Notes under the pieces: generated by a model
Database searches by the model: none
The model's input: only the letters and a program-made list of their open reading frames with translations
What the model was told of the DNA's origin: nothing
Translations under genes and position numbers: made by a program
Part shown: one piece after another, positions 9,053-17,233 of the stretch
Layout of the letters: the number at the start of each line of letters is the position of its first letter
Numbering within the stretch: the first letter of the stretch is position 1
Assembly: GCF_019397265.1 (NCBI RefSeq)
Contig: NZ_CP068985.1
Location: 248,001-312,000 of the forward strand
Direction of reading: 5' to 3'
Origin: Nonomuraea coxensis DSM 45129
Lineage (GTDB): Bacteria; Actinomycetota; Actinomycetes; Streptosporangiales; Streptosporangiaceae
DNA: 64,000 bases

Positions 9053-10342
9053 TCACCTCGGGCCCAGCTTCTCCACGATCAGCCGGTAGAGCTGCCGAGG
9101 GCGGCCCGGCTGCGGAGTGCGGTTGGGCGGTAGCGGCCACGCGAGTCCCTCGTCAACCAACGTGCGCAGCAACCGCCGGGCCGTCCGGGGGGTGACCCCC
9201 AGCATCTTGCCCGCTCCTTCCGCGTCCACCACCGTGTCGCCGCCCTCCAGCTTCGCCGCCAGCCTGGCCAGCACCTCCACGCCCTTGGGTTTCAGCGCGG
9301 TGGCACCGGCCGGTGGCATCCGCGGGGCCGGGATGAGCGCCCGCCCCTCGCGGTCCACGGCGAAGCCCTGTGCCTGCTTGCCCGCCTGGGTACGGGCCAG
9401 CGCGGCCCGCGCGTGCGACTCCGCGTCGTGCGTCGTGCGCCCCATGCCCACGCCCACTTCGACCGCCAGCCCCAGCTCGTCGCGGATCCTGGCGGCGAAC
9501 GGCAACACCCGGAACCCGTCGGTGGCCGCCGCGATCGAGCCCCTGGTCGCGGTGACCAGGTAGCTGTGATCGTCGATCGGCCAGACGGTGGCGTTGATCC
9601 GGTTCGACTCCTGGACCAGCAGCCGGTGCAGCGACAGCCGCAGCTCGTCGCGCCAGTAGCGGGGCGCGGCGCGGCGTACGGGCTCGCGCAGCGTCGGCAC
9701 CTCCACCAGCACCACGGTGAGCTGCGACTCCTCCAGCCGGTGGTGCGCGCCGAGCAGCGCCGCGGTGTGCAGCGCGGTGCGCACCGCCGCCGAGGTGGGC
9801 CGGATCCTGATGACCGGCACCCCCGCCGCGTGCAGGCGTTCGGCCACCGCGGGGAGGCAGGTGAGCGCCCCCGTGGTGACCCCCTGGCGGGCCAGGCGTT
9901 CGTGGTAGGCCGCGATCGTGCCGGTGGCTCCCGGCTCGTCGCGGCTGTGCACGTCCGTTGCCGGGATGCCGAGGTCGGTGTACGCCTCCTCGACGTCCGC
10001 CCGGCTTATCACGTCGATGCTGACCCTCTGGGGGTCGATCCGAGTGTCCAGCGCCGCCTTCGCCAGCGCCGCCACCAATGCCGCTCCGCCGAGTTGCACG
10101 TAGGTCGCCGGCATCGTCAGCACGCCGGAACGCCTGGCCAGGTCATAGGGGACCGGGCTGGCGAACAGACATGCGTCGACACCGGGACCTAGCCGTGTCA
10201 CCTTGTCGGGCGCCTCCTGCTCGTCGCGGTACGCGGCGGCGACGAGGCGACACGGCAGCGGTGCAGCGGCGTGACCCATCAGCATGACCCGCTCGACCAG
10301 GTCGTGGGGTCCGACCACGCCGATGGTGAGGTCCGGGGTCAT
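9053..10342 (-). CDS. Putative transcriptional regulator with periplasmic-binding-like, cyclase-like and winged-helix parts
   Basis: I do not recognise a named family. Residues 1-200 resemble a substrate-binding-protein-like sensor (LTIGVVGPHDLVERVMLMG; later [13 protein letters not shown]). Residues 230-340 look like a degenerate GGDEF/cyclase-type alpha-beta domain (YLVTATRGSIAAATDG; VEVGVGMGRTTHDAESHARAAL). Residues 360-429 are a winged helix (VDAEGAGKMLGVTPRTARRLL, then a GRPRQLYRL wing). The combination suggests a ligand-responsive DNA-binding protein. The start is uncertain: ATG 10342 begins the conserved core, while ATG 10402 and GTG 10462 are in-frame alternatives. None has a clean ribosome binding site. 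It follows murA on the same strand and may share its transcript. Confidence 0.65.
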   Translation of the reverse strand: MTPDLTIGVVGPHDLVERVMLMGHAAAPLPCRLVAAAYRDEQEAPDKVTRLGPGVDACLFASPVPYDLARRSGVLTMPATYVQLGGAALVAALAKAALDTRIDPQRVSIDVISRADVEEAYTDLGIPATDVHSRDEPGATGTIAAYHERLARQGVTTGALTCLPAVAERLHAAGVPVIRIRPTSAAVRTALHTAALLGAHHRLEESQLTVVLVEVPTLREPVRRAAPRYWRDELRLSLHRLLVQESNRINATVWPIDDHSYLVTATRGSIAAATDGFRVLPFAARIRDELGLAVEVGVGMGRTTHDAESHARAALARTQAGKQAQGFAVDREGRALIPAPRMPPAGATALKPKGVEVLARLAAKLEGGDTVVDAEGAGKMLGVTPRTARRLLRTLVDEGLAWPLPPNRTPQPGRPRQLYRLIVEKLGPR

Positions 10343-10543
10343 GGCGCCCGGGCGTGACACTCGGGGAGTTTCTTCGGCCCTCTCGACCAATGTTCGTCCC
10401 ATCCTGCCGTCCGTTGCAGTGCTCTCTTTTGGAACGATCGCTCGCGGGGGCCGTAATGTCACGCCCGACTTTTCCGGAAAGCCGTTCTGGTTGACCGCCC
10501 GACATCATGTCTTGGCAGCTCAATGCGGTTTTTCCACCGTTTT

Positions 10544-11809
10544 TTAGCGCTCGGAAATCTCTCGTGTAATGTCCGCGCCGAGCGCGCGCATTCGCCCGGC
10601 AAGATGCGCGTGGCCGCGGTCGATCAGGTAACCCGAGTCGATGACGGTCTCGCCCTCGGCCGCGAGGCCGGCGAGCACGAGCGCGATGCCGGAGCGCAGA
10701 TCGTGCGCGGTCACCCGGGCGCCGGTCAGCGGGGTGCGCCCGCGCACCACCGCGCGGCTGCCGTCCACCTCGACGTTGGCGCCCATCTTGTTGAGCTCGC
10801 CGGCCAGCGCGAAGCGGCCGTCGAAGATGCGCTCGTGGATGTAGCTGGTGCCCTCGGCCAGCGCCGCGACCGTCATCATGGGCGACTGGAGGTCGGTGGC
10901 GAAACCGGGATAGGTGTCGGTGATGATGTTGATCGGGCGCAGCGGGCCCTCGCAGCGCACGTGCTGCACCGCGCCCTGGCGGGCGAACTCGACGCCCATC
11001 TGCTCCAGCTTGTAGCGCACGACGCCGAGGTCGAGGCCGGTGCCGACGAGGCTCAGCTCGCCCCCGGTGATCGCCGCGGCCATCGCGAACACGCCGGCGT
11101 CGAGCCGGTCGGGCATCACGGTGTGCTCGACCGCGTGCAGTTCCTCCACGCCCTCGACGGTGATGAAGCCGGTGCCGCCCCCGCTGATCCGCGCGCCCAT
11201 CTTGGTGAGCATGTCGATGACGTCGAGCACCTCCGGCTCCAGCGCGGCGTTCTCGATCACGGTCGTGCCCTTGGCCAGGCAGGCGGCCATGATGAGGTTC
11301 TCGGTGCCGGTGTGGGACGGGGTGTCGAGGTAGAGCGTCGCGCCGGTCAGGCCGCTGGCCTTGACGTGGATGACGGTCTCCCCCTCGTCCACGATCGCGC
11401 CGAGGCGCTTGTAGCCGAGGTAGTGGAAGTCGAGGTTGCGGCTGCCGAGGTTGCAGCCGCCGACCCCCTCGACGATCGCCTCGCCGAGGCGGTGCAGCAG
11501 CGCGGGGGTGAACAGCACCGAGCCGCGGAAGCGCCGGGCGATCTCGGCGGGCAGCACGGGGCTGCTCACCCGGGAGGCGTCGATGACCAGCGTGCGCTCG
11601 GACTCGTGGAGCTCGATGTAGGCGCCCACGGCCTCGGCCAGCTCGACCGCGCGCCGGACGTCCTCGATGATCGGCACGTTGCGCAGGACGGTGCGCCCCG
11701 TGGCGGCGAGCAGGGCCGCACCGATCATGGGGAGCACGGCGTTCTTCGCGCCCTGGATGAACGCGGTTCCACGCAGTGCGTTGCCACCGCGCACGCGGTA
11801 ACGGACCAT
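10544..11809 (-). CDS. murA: UDP-N-acetylglucosamine 1-carboxyvinyltransferase
   Basis: This enzyme transfers enolpyruvate from PEP to UDP-GlcNAc, the first committed step of peptidoglycan synthesis, in the cytoplasm. QGAKNAVLP carries the active-site lysine-asparagine pair. [13 protein letters not shown] holds the PEP-binding cysteine equivalent to E. coli Cys115, so fosfomycin sensitivity is expected, unlike mycobacterial enzymes with Asp. ATDLQSPMM supplies the catalytic aspartate. I chose ATG 11809 (421 aa, normal length) because AAGGAG lies 10 bases upstream. A longer in-frame version would overlap purC and add a non-conserved 28-residue extension. It lies 80 bases downstream of purC on the same strand. 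Confidence 0.95.
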   Translation of the reverse strand: MVRYRVRGGNALRGTAFIQGAKNAVLPMIGAALLAATGRTVLRNVPIIEDVRRAVELAEAVGAYIELHESERTLVIDASRVSSPVLPAEIARRFRGSVLFTPALLHRLGEAIVEGVGGCNLGSRNLDFHYLGYKRLGAIVDEGETVIHVKASGLTGATLYLDTPSHTGTENLIMAACLAKGTTVIENAALEPEVLDVIDMLTKMGARISGGGTGFITVEGVEELHAVEHTVMPDRLDAGVFAMAAAITGGELSLVGTGLDLGVVRYKLEQMGVEFARQGAVQHVRCEGPLRPINIITDTYPGFATDLQSPMMTVAALAEGTSYIHERIFDGRFALAGELNKMGANVEVDGSRAVVRGRTPLTGARVTAHDLRSGIALVLAGLAAEGETVIDSGYLIDRGHAHLAGRMRALGADITREISER

Positions 11810-11889
11810 TTCGTGCGGCTCCTTGAAATCAGCGGGGAAGGGCTTGATCGGGCCAACAGTAGTCGCTCGCACCAGATGACCCAGCCGAA

Positions 11890-12726
11890 TCATCCGCTAA
11901 AGGGAACCCCTGTGAGCCGCTCATACGCTTCTAGGTATCGCTGCCGGGTGCGCTCGACGACATGGTCGGGAAGACGGGGTGGGGGGTTTCCTGAGGATTT
12001 GTCCCATCCGGATTCGGGCGAAAGTAGCCAGTCGCGTACATATTGCTTGTCAAAAGACGGCTGGGACCGCCCGGGCCGCCACTCGTCGGCCGGCCAGAAC
12101 CGCGAGGAGTCGGGCGTCAGCACCTCGTCGCCCAGCGTCAGAACGCCGTCGGCGTCCCAGCCGAGCTCGATCTTGGTGTCGGCGAGGATGATGCCGCGCT
12201 CGGCGGCGACCTGCGCGCCGCGCGTGTAGACGGCCAGCGTGATCCTGCGCAGCTCCTCGGCGGTCTCCGCGCCGACCTCGGCCACCACCCGCTCGTACGG
12301 GATCGGCTCGTCGTGCTCGCCCTGCGGCGCCTTCGTGGACGGCGTGAAGATCGGCTCCGGCAGCCGCGAGCCGTCCTCCAGCCCCTCGGGCAGCCGCACG
12401 CCGGAGACCGCGCCGCCCGCGCGGTACTCGCTCAGCCCGCCGCCCGCCAGATAACCGCGCGCCACGCACTCGACCTGCACCATCCTGAGCGGCCGGCACA
12501 GCACGGCGCGCGCCTCGCCGCCGCGCGCCACCACGTGGTTGGGCACGATGTCCTTGAGCTGGTCGAACCACCACAGCGAGAGCTGCGTGAGAATAGCCCC
12601 CTTGTCGGGGATGTCGGGCTCCAGCACGTGGTCGAAGGCGGAGATCCGATCGGAGGCCACCATCAGCAGCAGACCCTCGTCGGTCTCGTAGAGGTCGCGT
12701 ACCTTGCCGGAGTGCACGTGCTTCAC
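11890..12726 (-). CDS. purC: Phosphoribosylaminoimidazole-succinocarboxamide (SAICAR) synthase
   Basis: The enzyme condenses CAIR with aspartate using ATP in de novo purine synthesis. Recognisable motifs are HSGKVRDLYE at the N-terminus, VASDRISAFD, VECVARGYLAG, and the C-terminal ADTKIELGWD and DEVLTPDSSRFW. At 278 aa it is slightly shorter than the 290-300 aa actinobacterial norm but complete. It begins only 15 bases after the HipA-like gene ends, with purD further upstream, so purD and purC are split by a two-gene insertion yet remain co-directional. Confidence 0.96.
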   Translation of the reverse strand: MKHVHSGKVRDLYETDEGLLLMVASDRISAFDHVLEPDIPDKGAILTQLSLWWFDQLKDIVPNHVVARGGEARAVLCRPLRMVQVECVARGYLAGGGLSEYRAGGAVSGVRLPEGLEDGSRLPEPIFTPSTKAPQGEHDEPIPYERVVAEVGAETAEELRRITLAVYTRGAQVAAERGIILADTKIELGWDADGVLTLGDEVLTPDSSRFWPADEWRPGRSQPSFDKQYVRDWLLSPESGWDKSSGNPPPRLPDHVVERTRQRYLEAYERLTGVPFSG

Positions 12727-12741
12727 ACGGTCAGTCTGCCA

Positions 12742-13947
12742 CTACCGTTCACCGCGTCCGACGAGGGGGAGGGAGCGCAGACGGGTCTCCACATGCTGAG
12801 CAACGAACAGGGGCACCTCGCACTCGGCCATCACCTCCGGCCACGCTTCGGCCATGAGGGCGGCCGTCTCCCGCGCTGTAGCGACCGTCGCCTCGGGGTC
12901 GATGGACAGGGCATCGGCGAACCGCCGGAAGTGGTCGAGCGAGATGTACATCGGATCGGCCTGGTCGGCGATGGGCAGCGTGAGGACGTCGCGTCTGAAG
13001 GCGTCGTACGACGTCACCGAGACGAGATCGTACGCGGGTGACAGGCGTCTCGCGCGGCCGCCCGGATACTGGAGGGACCAGTTCTTCAGATGCTCGTCAG
13101 TGTTTCCCATGACGATGCACGCGGTCAGCCTCCGCACGAACTCCGTCATGTCGTCCGGGCATTCCCGTGCGATCACCCGGCCGACCGCCTCGGCGCTGCC
13201 CCGGTCCTTCTCGAAGGGAAGGAGATTGAAGACCTGCGCGAAGTCCTCCTGATGAACGCGCTCCTCGCCGTCGCGGTCGAAGCGGCGCACCGCGAAAGCG
13301 CTCCCGCCGGATCCGGCCAGTTCGGGAGGCACCTCCTGCAGGTGCTCCGGAGATACCAGGTGATGTTCGGGCACGTTCATGCCGGCCAGTCGTGCCCAGG
13401 TCATCATGGCGTTCTCGTTCTCCGGCAGAAGGTCGTGCTTGCCGCTGGGGAACTTGACGATCCAGTCGCCACCCACGCCCACGTAACGGTATTCGCCCTG
13501 CTGAATCTGCCGCATCGAGAGTTTGACCTGCATGCCTGCCAGCGAGAAGCTCATTTTGGCGGCCTGCCGCCGAACCTCGGGACCGGCGCCGAAGAACCGG
13601 TCGGCGAGGTCAGGGTCATCGCTCCGCACATGTACGGCACCGGGCAGGTCGCGGCCCAGGTGAACAAGGAGCGCGAAATCGCTGACGTGCTTGAGGCCAA
13701 GTTGAGCGGTGAAGAAGCGCCGCAGGCCGGATTCGCGCTCCGGAAGCAGGTTGGCGAACCACGAAGGGAGTTGGCCGCCGGGCGCCTTGTCCACGCGTCG
13801 TGGATCGTACTCGTAGTGGAGGCCCAGGACGGGGCGTTCCGGCGCTCTGTCGGAATAGTGGAAGGCCACCCGGCCGGCGCGATTACTGAGCGTGCCGACC
13901 TGACGGTCACCCAGAAACACGTGCGCGTCCGTGCCGGACTTGCTCAT
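12742..13947 (-). CDS. HipA-like serine/threonine kinase toxin
   Basis: The 401-aa protein shows a full HipA kinase. An N-terminal HipA_N-like region (about 1-110) is followed by the glycine-loop segment GMQVKLSM, a lysine strand WIVKFPSGK, and acidic NENAMM. The catalytic loop GNTDEHLKNW (281-290; N282, D284) and the metal-binding aspartate in SPAYDLV (D307) are both present. HipA kinases phosphorylate glutamyl-tRNA synthetase or other targets and are normally restrained by a HipB Xre-type repressor. No HipB-like gene is adjacent. The upstream gene, overlapping by 4 bases, encodes a DUF262 protein instead. The GC content is visibly lower than that of the surrounding pur genes, which suggests transfer. 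Confidence 0.85.
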   Translation of the reverse strand: MSKSGTDAHVFLGDRQVGTLSNRAGRVAFHYSDRAPERPVLGLHYEYDPRRVDKAPGGQLPSWFANLLPERESGLRRFFTAQLGLKHVSDFALLVHLGRDLPGAVHVRSDDPDLADRFFGAGPEVRRQAAKMSFSLAGMQVKLSMRQIQQGEYRYVGVGGDWIVKFPSGKHDLLPENENAMMTWARLAGMNVPEHHLVSPEHLQEVPPELAGSGGSAFAVRRFDRDGEERVHQEDFAQVFNLLPFEKDRGSAEAVGRVIARECPDDMTEFVRRLTACIVMGNTDEHLKNWSLQYPGGRARRLSPAYDLVSVTSYDAFRRDVLTLPIADQADPMYISLDHFRRFADALSIDPEATVATARETAALMAEAWPEVMAECEVPLFVAQHVETRLRSLPLVGRGER

Positions 13948-15575
13948 GCGAGTTCTCCGGGTTCGAGCAGTTGAGTGATGTCCGGGCCGTCGGGGAATCC
14001 GAAGAGGGCGCCTTCCTGGACGTGGTCGATGATGGTCGTCGCTATCCGGCGGGCTCGCAGAGCTAGGAACCCCTGGTGGTCACCGCGCCGCCGGCACTCC
14101 ATGGCCGTGCTGTCGATGAAATGACTCAGGAGAACCTCGCCGTTCACCGCCGTCGGACCGTCAAGCGCGCGATCTATGTCCGCCCTGGTCAGAGTGCTGG
14201 GATGGACGAGACGATTGGCCACCCCGCCACCAAGCTCCGTGCCGGATTCCACAATGGGTATCAGCGGGCTGGTCGGACCGTCGAGCAGGCGGACTGGATC
14301 TATCGGGTCTCCGACGGAGAACGTCCTGCCGTCATCACCTTCACCTGAAACGAGAATGCGTGGACGCACGGACAGCATGCCCAAAAGGTTGACTTTCGCC
14401 CGTGCCTGGTTGAGTTTGGTTGCCCGGAGGTCCGGCAGCCATTCCCTCCCTGAGGGCAGCAGCTTGAGCAGTCTGTCGGCGCTTTCGATCGGATCGTCTC
14501 CGACGGCCGATGCGTTCTTCCGCAGCGCCACTGTGTTGCCCTGCGGGGTGACGCCCAGGACGGAGCCTCGCCAGACCCAGCGCCGGAGCAACTCCGCGGC
14601 GCGCCCTTCCGGATAGCCGAACAATGCGGCGAAGCGCACGAGAACGGGCAGGAACAACATGTAAGGCAGCAGCCGGAGATGAGGGATTCCGACCTCGTCC
14701 CGAAGAAACTCGATCGCGGTGCCGAGCGACTTCTCCGCCAGTTGAAAGGACTCGTGCCGGTCCCGGTCGTGCTGAAACTCCGCACGGAAGTCCCGGTCGA
14801 TCCGGCCGCCTCTGACCGCCAGCACCGACTGCATGAGCACCTGCTCAGGAACCTCGCCGTAACCGAAGCCGCTGATGCTCTCGGCAAGTGAGGCGAGGCC
14901 CGACGGCTTCATCTGCCCGGACACGGTGTGCAGGGCGTTGAAGATCTCCGCACGCCGCAGGCGGCGTCCGAAGTTGTTCAGCCTGTCGAAGATCTCACGC
15001 AGCGTCTGTTCGTCGTCCGCCTTCACCACGTACATCGGGATCGGGTAGTCGCGGATGGCGGTCACAAGCTCGTCGCATCGCGAGAAATCCTGCTCAGCGA
15101 GCCACGGGCGTTCGCGTTGCCAGGAGAGAGTGCGGCTGTTGGAGAGCGCGGTGGGCAACGGGAACCAATGGTCGGGGACGTCGTCCCGTTGTCCTGCTGA
15201 GACGAAGCTCTCCGTCCGTAGATCGAAGAAGATGCGAAAGCGAGGATCCACGGTGTCCGGGGGGGCCGCGAGCGCGCCGACCAGGCTGGTGATGCGCTGT
15301 TGCCCGTCGATCACCCAGAGTGCCTCCGGTGTCGCGGGCACGTCGAGGGTGAGCGGACCGATCGTCAGTTCGGCGCTGCCCGCGGGCCTGCTCCACATCA
15401 GGAGATCACCGATGGGGTAACCGCGGAGGATGCTGTCGAAGAGCTTGACGACGTCTTCACGCCTCCAGCGGTATGAGCGCTGGAAGGAGGGAAGGCGGAT
15501 GCGACCCGACAGTGCCATGTCGACAAGTTCGGGTGGCCTTACTTGAGTGACGTGTGGCCTGGTGACCGTGGTCAT
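13944..15575 (-). CDS. DUF262-domain protein (GmrS/ParB-like NTPase-nuclease fold)
   Basis: The start ATG 15575 follows a strong AAGGAGG; a longer frame from 15623 lacks one. The N-terminus has the DUF262 hallmarks: LPSFQRSYRWRREDVVKLF (28-46), WVIDGQQRITSLVG (87-100, with the DGQQR motif at 90-94), and IFDRLNNFGRRL. In GmrSD and related type IV restriction and phage-defence proteins this domain hydrolyses nucleotides and is followed by a DUF1524 HNH nuclease. No HNH motif is visible in the 543 residues here, so it is a stand-alone DUF262 protein with an uncharacterised helical C-terminal half. The stop overlaps the HipA-like start by 4 bases, so they form one translational unit. Function is inferred to be defence or toxin-antitoxin. 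Confidence 0.8.
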   Translation of the reverse strand: MTTVTRPHVTQVRPPELVDMALSGRIRLPSFQRSYRWRREDVVKLFDSILRGYPIGDLLMWSRPAGSAELTIGPLTLDVPATPEALWVIDGQQRITSLVGALAAPPDTVDPRFRIFFDLRTESFVSAGQRDDVPDHWFPLPTALSNSRTLSWQRERPWLAEQDFSRCDELVTAIRDYPIPMYVVKADDEQTLREIFDRLNNFGRRLRRAEIFNALHTVSGQMKPSGLASLAESISGFGYGEVPEQVLMQSVLAVRGGRIDRDFRAEFQHDRDRHESFQLAEKSLGTAIEFLRDEVGIPHLRLLPYMLFLPVLVRFAALFGYPEGRAAELLRRWVWRGSVLGVTPQGNTVALRKNASAVGDDPIESADRLLKLLPSGREWLPDLRATKLNQARAKVNLLGMLSVRPRILVSGEGDDGRTFSVGDPIDPVRLLDGPTSPLIPIVESGTELGGGVANRLVHPSTLTRADIDRALDGPTAVNGEVLLSHFIDSTAMECRRRGDHQGFLALRARRIATTIIDHVQEGALFGFPDGPDITQLLEPGELA

Positions 15576-15664
15576 CACCGCCTCCTTCGCCAGGCCATCG
15601 TAGGTCACCCGAGCGACATGCACCGCTGATTTCGAGCGTCAGTGCGAGCAGCTCAGCGGTCGCG

Positions 15665-16888
15665 TCACAGGGCGATGTCCGTCCTGTGGTGGGAGCCGCG
15701 CAGTCCGATGCGGGACACCAGGCCGTAGGCGTTGGCGCGGGCGCTCTCCTGGTCGGGGCCGTTGCCGACCACGGCCAGCACGCGGCCGCCCGCGGAGAGG
15801 ACCCGCTCGCCGTCGCGCGTGGTGCCGGCGTGCAGCACGTAGGCGTGCTCGGAGTCGGCGAGCCCCGTGATCGGGTCGCCCTTGACCGGCGCCTCCGGGT
15901 AGCCCTCGGCCGCGATCACCACGGTGACCGCCGCGCCCGGCCTGAACACCGGGTCGAGCCCCAGCTCGCCGGTGGCCGCGGCCATGAGCAGCCCGCCGAG
16001 CGGCGTCTCCAGCCGGTCGAGCAGGACCTCGGTCTCGGGGTCGCCGAAGCGCGCGTTGAACTCGACGACCTTCGGCCCCTTCGCCGTCAGGGCCAGCCCG
16101 ACGTAGAGCACCCCCTGGTACGGCAGCCCGCGCCGCGACAGCTCGGCCATCGTGGGGTGGACGATCTCCCGCATGACCTGGTCGGTCAGCCCTTCGGGGG
16201 CCCAGGGCAGCGGCGTGTAGGCGCCCATGCCGCCGGTGTTGGGGCCCTGGTCGCCGTCGTAGGCGCGCTTGAAGTCCTGGGCGAGCTGCAGCGGCACGGC
16301 CGTGCTGCCGTCGCAGAGCGCGAACAGCGACACCTCGGGGCCGTCGAGGTATTCCTCGATCACGACGCGCTCGCAGGCCCGCGCGTGCGCGAGCGCCCGC
16401 TCGCGGTCGTCGGTGACCACGACGCCCTTGCCGGCCGCGAGCCCGTCGTCCTTGACGACGTAGGGGGCGCCGAACTCGTCGAGCGCCGCCGCGGCCTCCT
16501 GCTCGGTGGAGCAGGTGCGGGCCCGCGCGGTGGGGACGTCGGCCGCGTTCATGATCTCCTTGGCGAACGCCTTGGAGCCTTCGATCATGGCCGCGTCGCG
16601 CGAGGGCCCGAAGCAGGCGATGCCCGCCTCGCGCACCGCGTCGGACACGCCGGCCACGAGCGGGGCCTCGGGCCCGACCACGACGAGGTCGGCCCGCAGC
16701 CGCGTGGCCAGCCCGGCCACCTGGGCGGGGTCGAGCGGGTCGACCGCGTGGACGGTCGCGACCTGCTCGATGCCGGCGTTGCCGGGGGCACAGTGGAGCT
16801 CGGTGACCTGGGGGTCGAGCTTCAGGGAACGGCACAGGGCGTGCTCACGCCCTCCGGATCCAATCACTAGAACGCGCACGGGCTCCAT
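15665..16888 (-). CDS. purD: Phosphoribosylamine-glycine ligase
   Basis: This ATP-grasp ligase makes GAR from phosphoribosylamine and glycine in purine synthesis. It begins with VLVIGSGGREHAL, the classical PurD N-terminus, then GPEAPLVAGV. ATP-grasp elements YVVKDDGLAAGKGVVV and VVIEEYLDGPEVSLFAL follow, then the hallmark GPNTGGMGAYTP and EFNARFGDPETE. At 407 aa it is slightly short of the usual 420, but all motifs are present. The next gene on the strand is the DUF262 gene 90 bases away, not purC. Confidence 0.96.
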   Translation of the reverse strand: MEPVRVLVIGSGGREHALCRSLKLDPQVTELHCAPGNAGIEQVATVHAVDPLDPAQVAGLATRLRADLVVVGPEAPLVAGVSDAVREAGIACFGPSRDAAMIEGSKAFAKEIMNAADVPTARARTCSTEQEAAAALDEFGAPYVVKDDGLAAGKGVVVTDDRERALAHARACERVVIEEYLDGPEVSLFALCDGSTAVPLQLAQDFKRAYDGDQGPNTGGMGAYTPLPWAPEGLTDQVMREIVHPTMAELSRRGLPYQGVLYVGLALTAKGPKVVEFNARFGDPETEVLLDRLETPLGGLLMAAATGELGLDPVFRPGAAVTVVIAAEGYPEAPVKGDPITGLADSEHAYVLHAGTTRDGERVLSAGGRVLAVVGNGPDQESARANAYGLVSRIGLRGSHHRTDIAL

Positions 16889-17006
16889 TGTCGCAGGCCC
16901 GGGGGACCGGAAGCCGGTGCAGGTCCCGGATGCGCCGATTGCCGGAAGAGTCGCCGGACCTTTGCGCGGTTCTCCCTGAGCGGTGTGCCGCCGGAAGGGT
17001 ATCGTC

Positions 17007-17034
17007 GTTTACGTTCAGCCGCCTGTGGTAGGTT
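17007..17034 (+). promoter_or_regulatory. Possible corA promoter
   Basis: GTTTAC (17007-17012) and TAGGTT (17029-17034) are separated by 16 bases and resemble -35 and -10 hexamers. They precede the structured leader. The -10 lies in the loop of a GCCGCC/GGCGGC inverted repeat (17018-17023 with 17037-17042), which may be an operator. This is a prediction by eye only. Confidence 0.35.
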
Positions 17035-17060
17035 AAGGCGGCTTTGCGGCGTCTCTTGCG

Positions 17061-17204
17061 ATTGGAGGTGGTCCGGGATGAATCCTGGTGATCCCAGCAG
17101 TACGTGCCACTTTTGCACGTACTCCCCGTATGCCCCCGACCACTCCAATCCGGCAGCCTGATCGTGCCTCCACGCCAGTGAGGTGACTTTTTCGTCGCGT
17201 GGAG
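17061..17204 (+). ncRNA. Structured 5' leader of corA, candidate cis-regulatory RNA
   Basis: The leader folds by inspection into a closed multi-branch element. P1 pairs 17061-17073 (ATTGGAGGTGGTC) with 17138-17149 (GACCACTCCAAT), with one bulged G. Inside it, P2 pairs GGGAT (17075-17079) with ATCCC (17091-17095), and P3 is a perfect 8-bp hairpin GTACGTGC/GCACGTAC (17100-17107 with 17115-17122). A further 8-bp stem, CTCCACGC/GCGTGGAG (17168-17175 with 17197-17204), stands just before the ribosome binding site GGAAAGGGA of corA. A metal-responsive riboswitch would suit the gene, but the M-box consensus is not present, so the class is unassigned. Confidence 0.5.
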
Positions 17205-17233
17205 CGCGCCATGTCGGGCGGAAAGGGACTGCC

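Noticed and set aside
10523..12229. A 568-residue plus-strand open frame opposite murA and purC
   Set aside because: Both opposite genes are unmistakable; this is an antisense artefact of high GC content.
12742..13947. A classical HipBA toxin-antitoxin pair
   Set aside because: No Xre-type HipB gene or fragment is found on either side; the coupled gene encodes a DUF262 protein.
17061..17149. An M-box magnesium riboswitch
   Set aside because: The conserved M-box sequence segments I know are not present, although the gene context would fit.
17168..17204. An intrinsic terminator upstream of corA
   Set aside because: The 8-bp stem is not followed by a U-tract, so I treat it as part of the leader structure instead.
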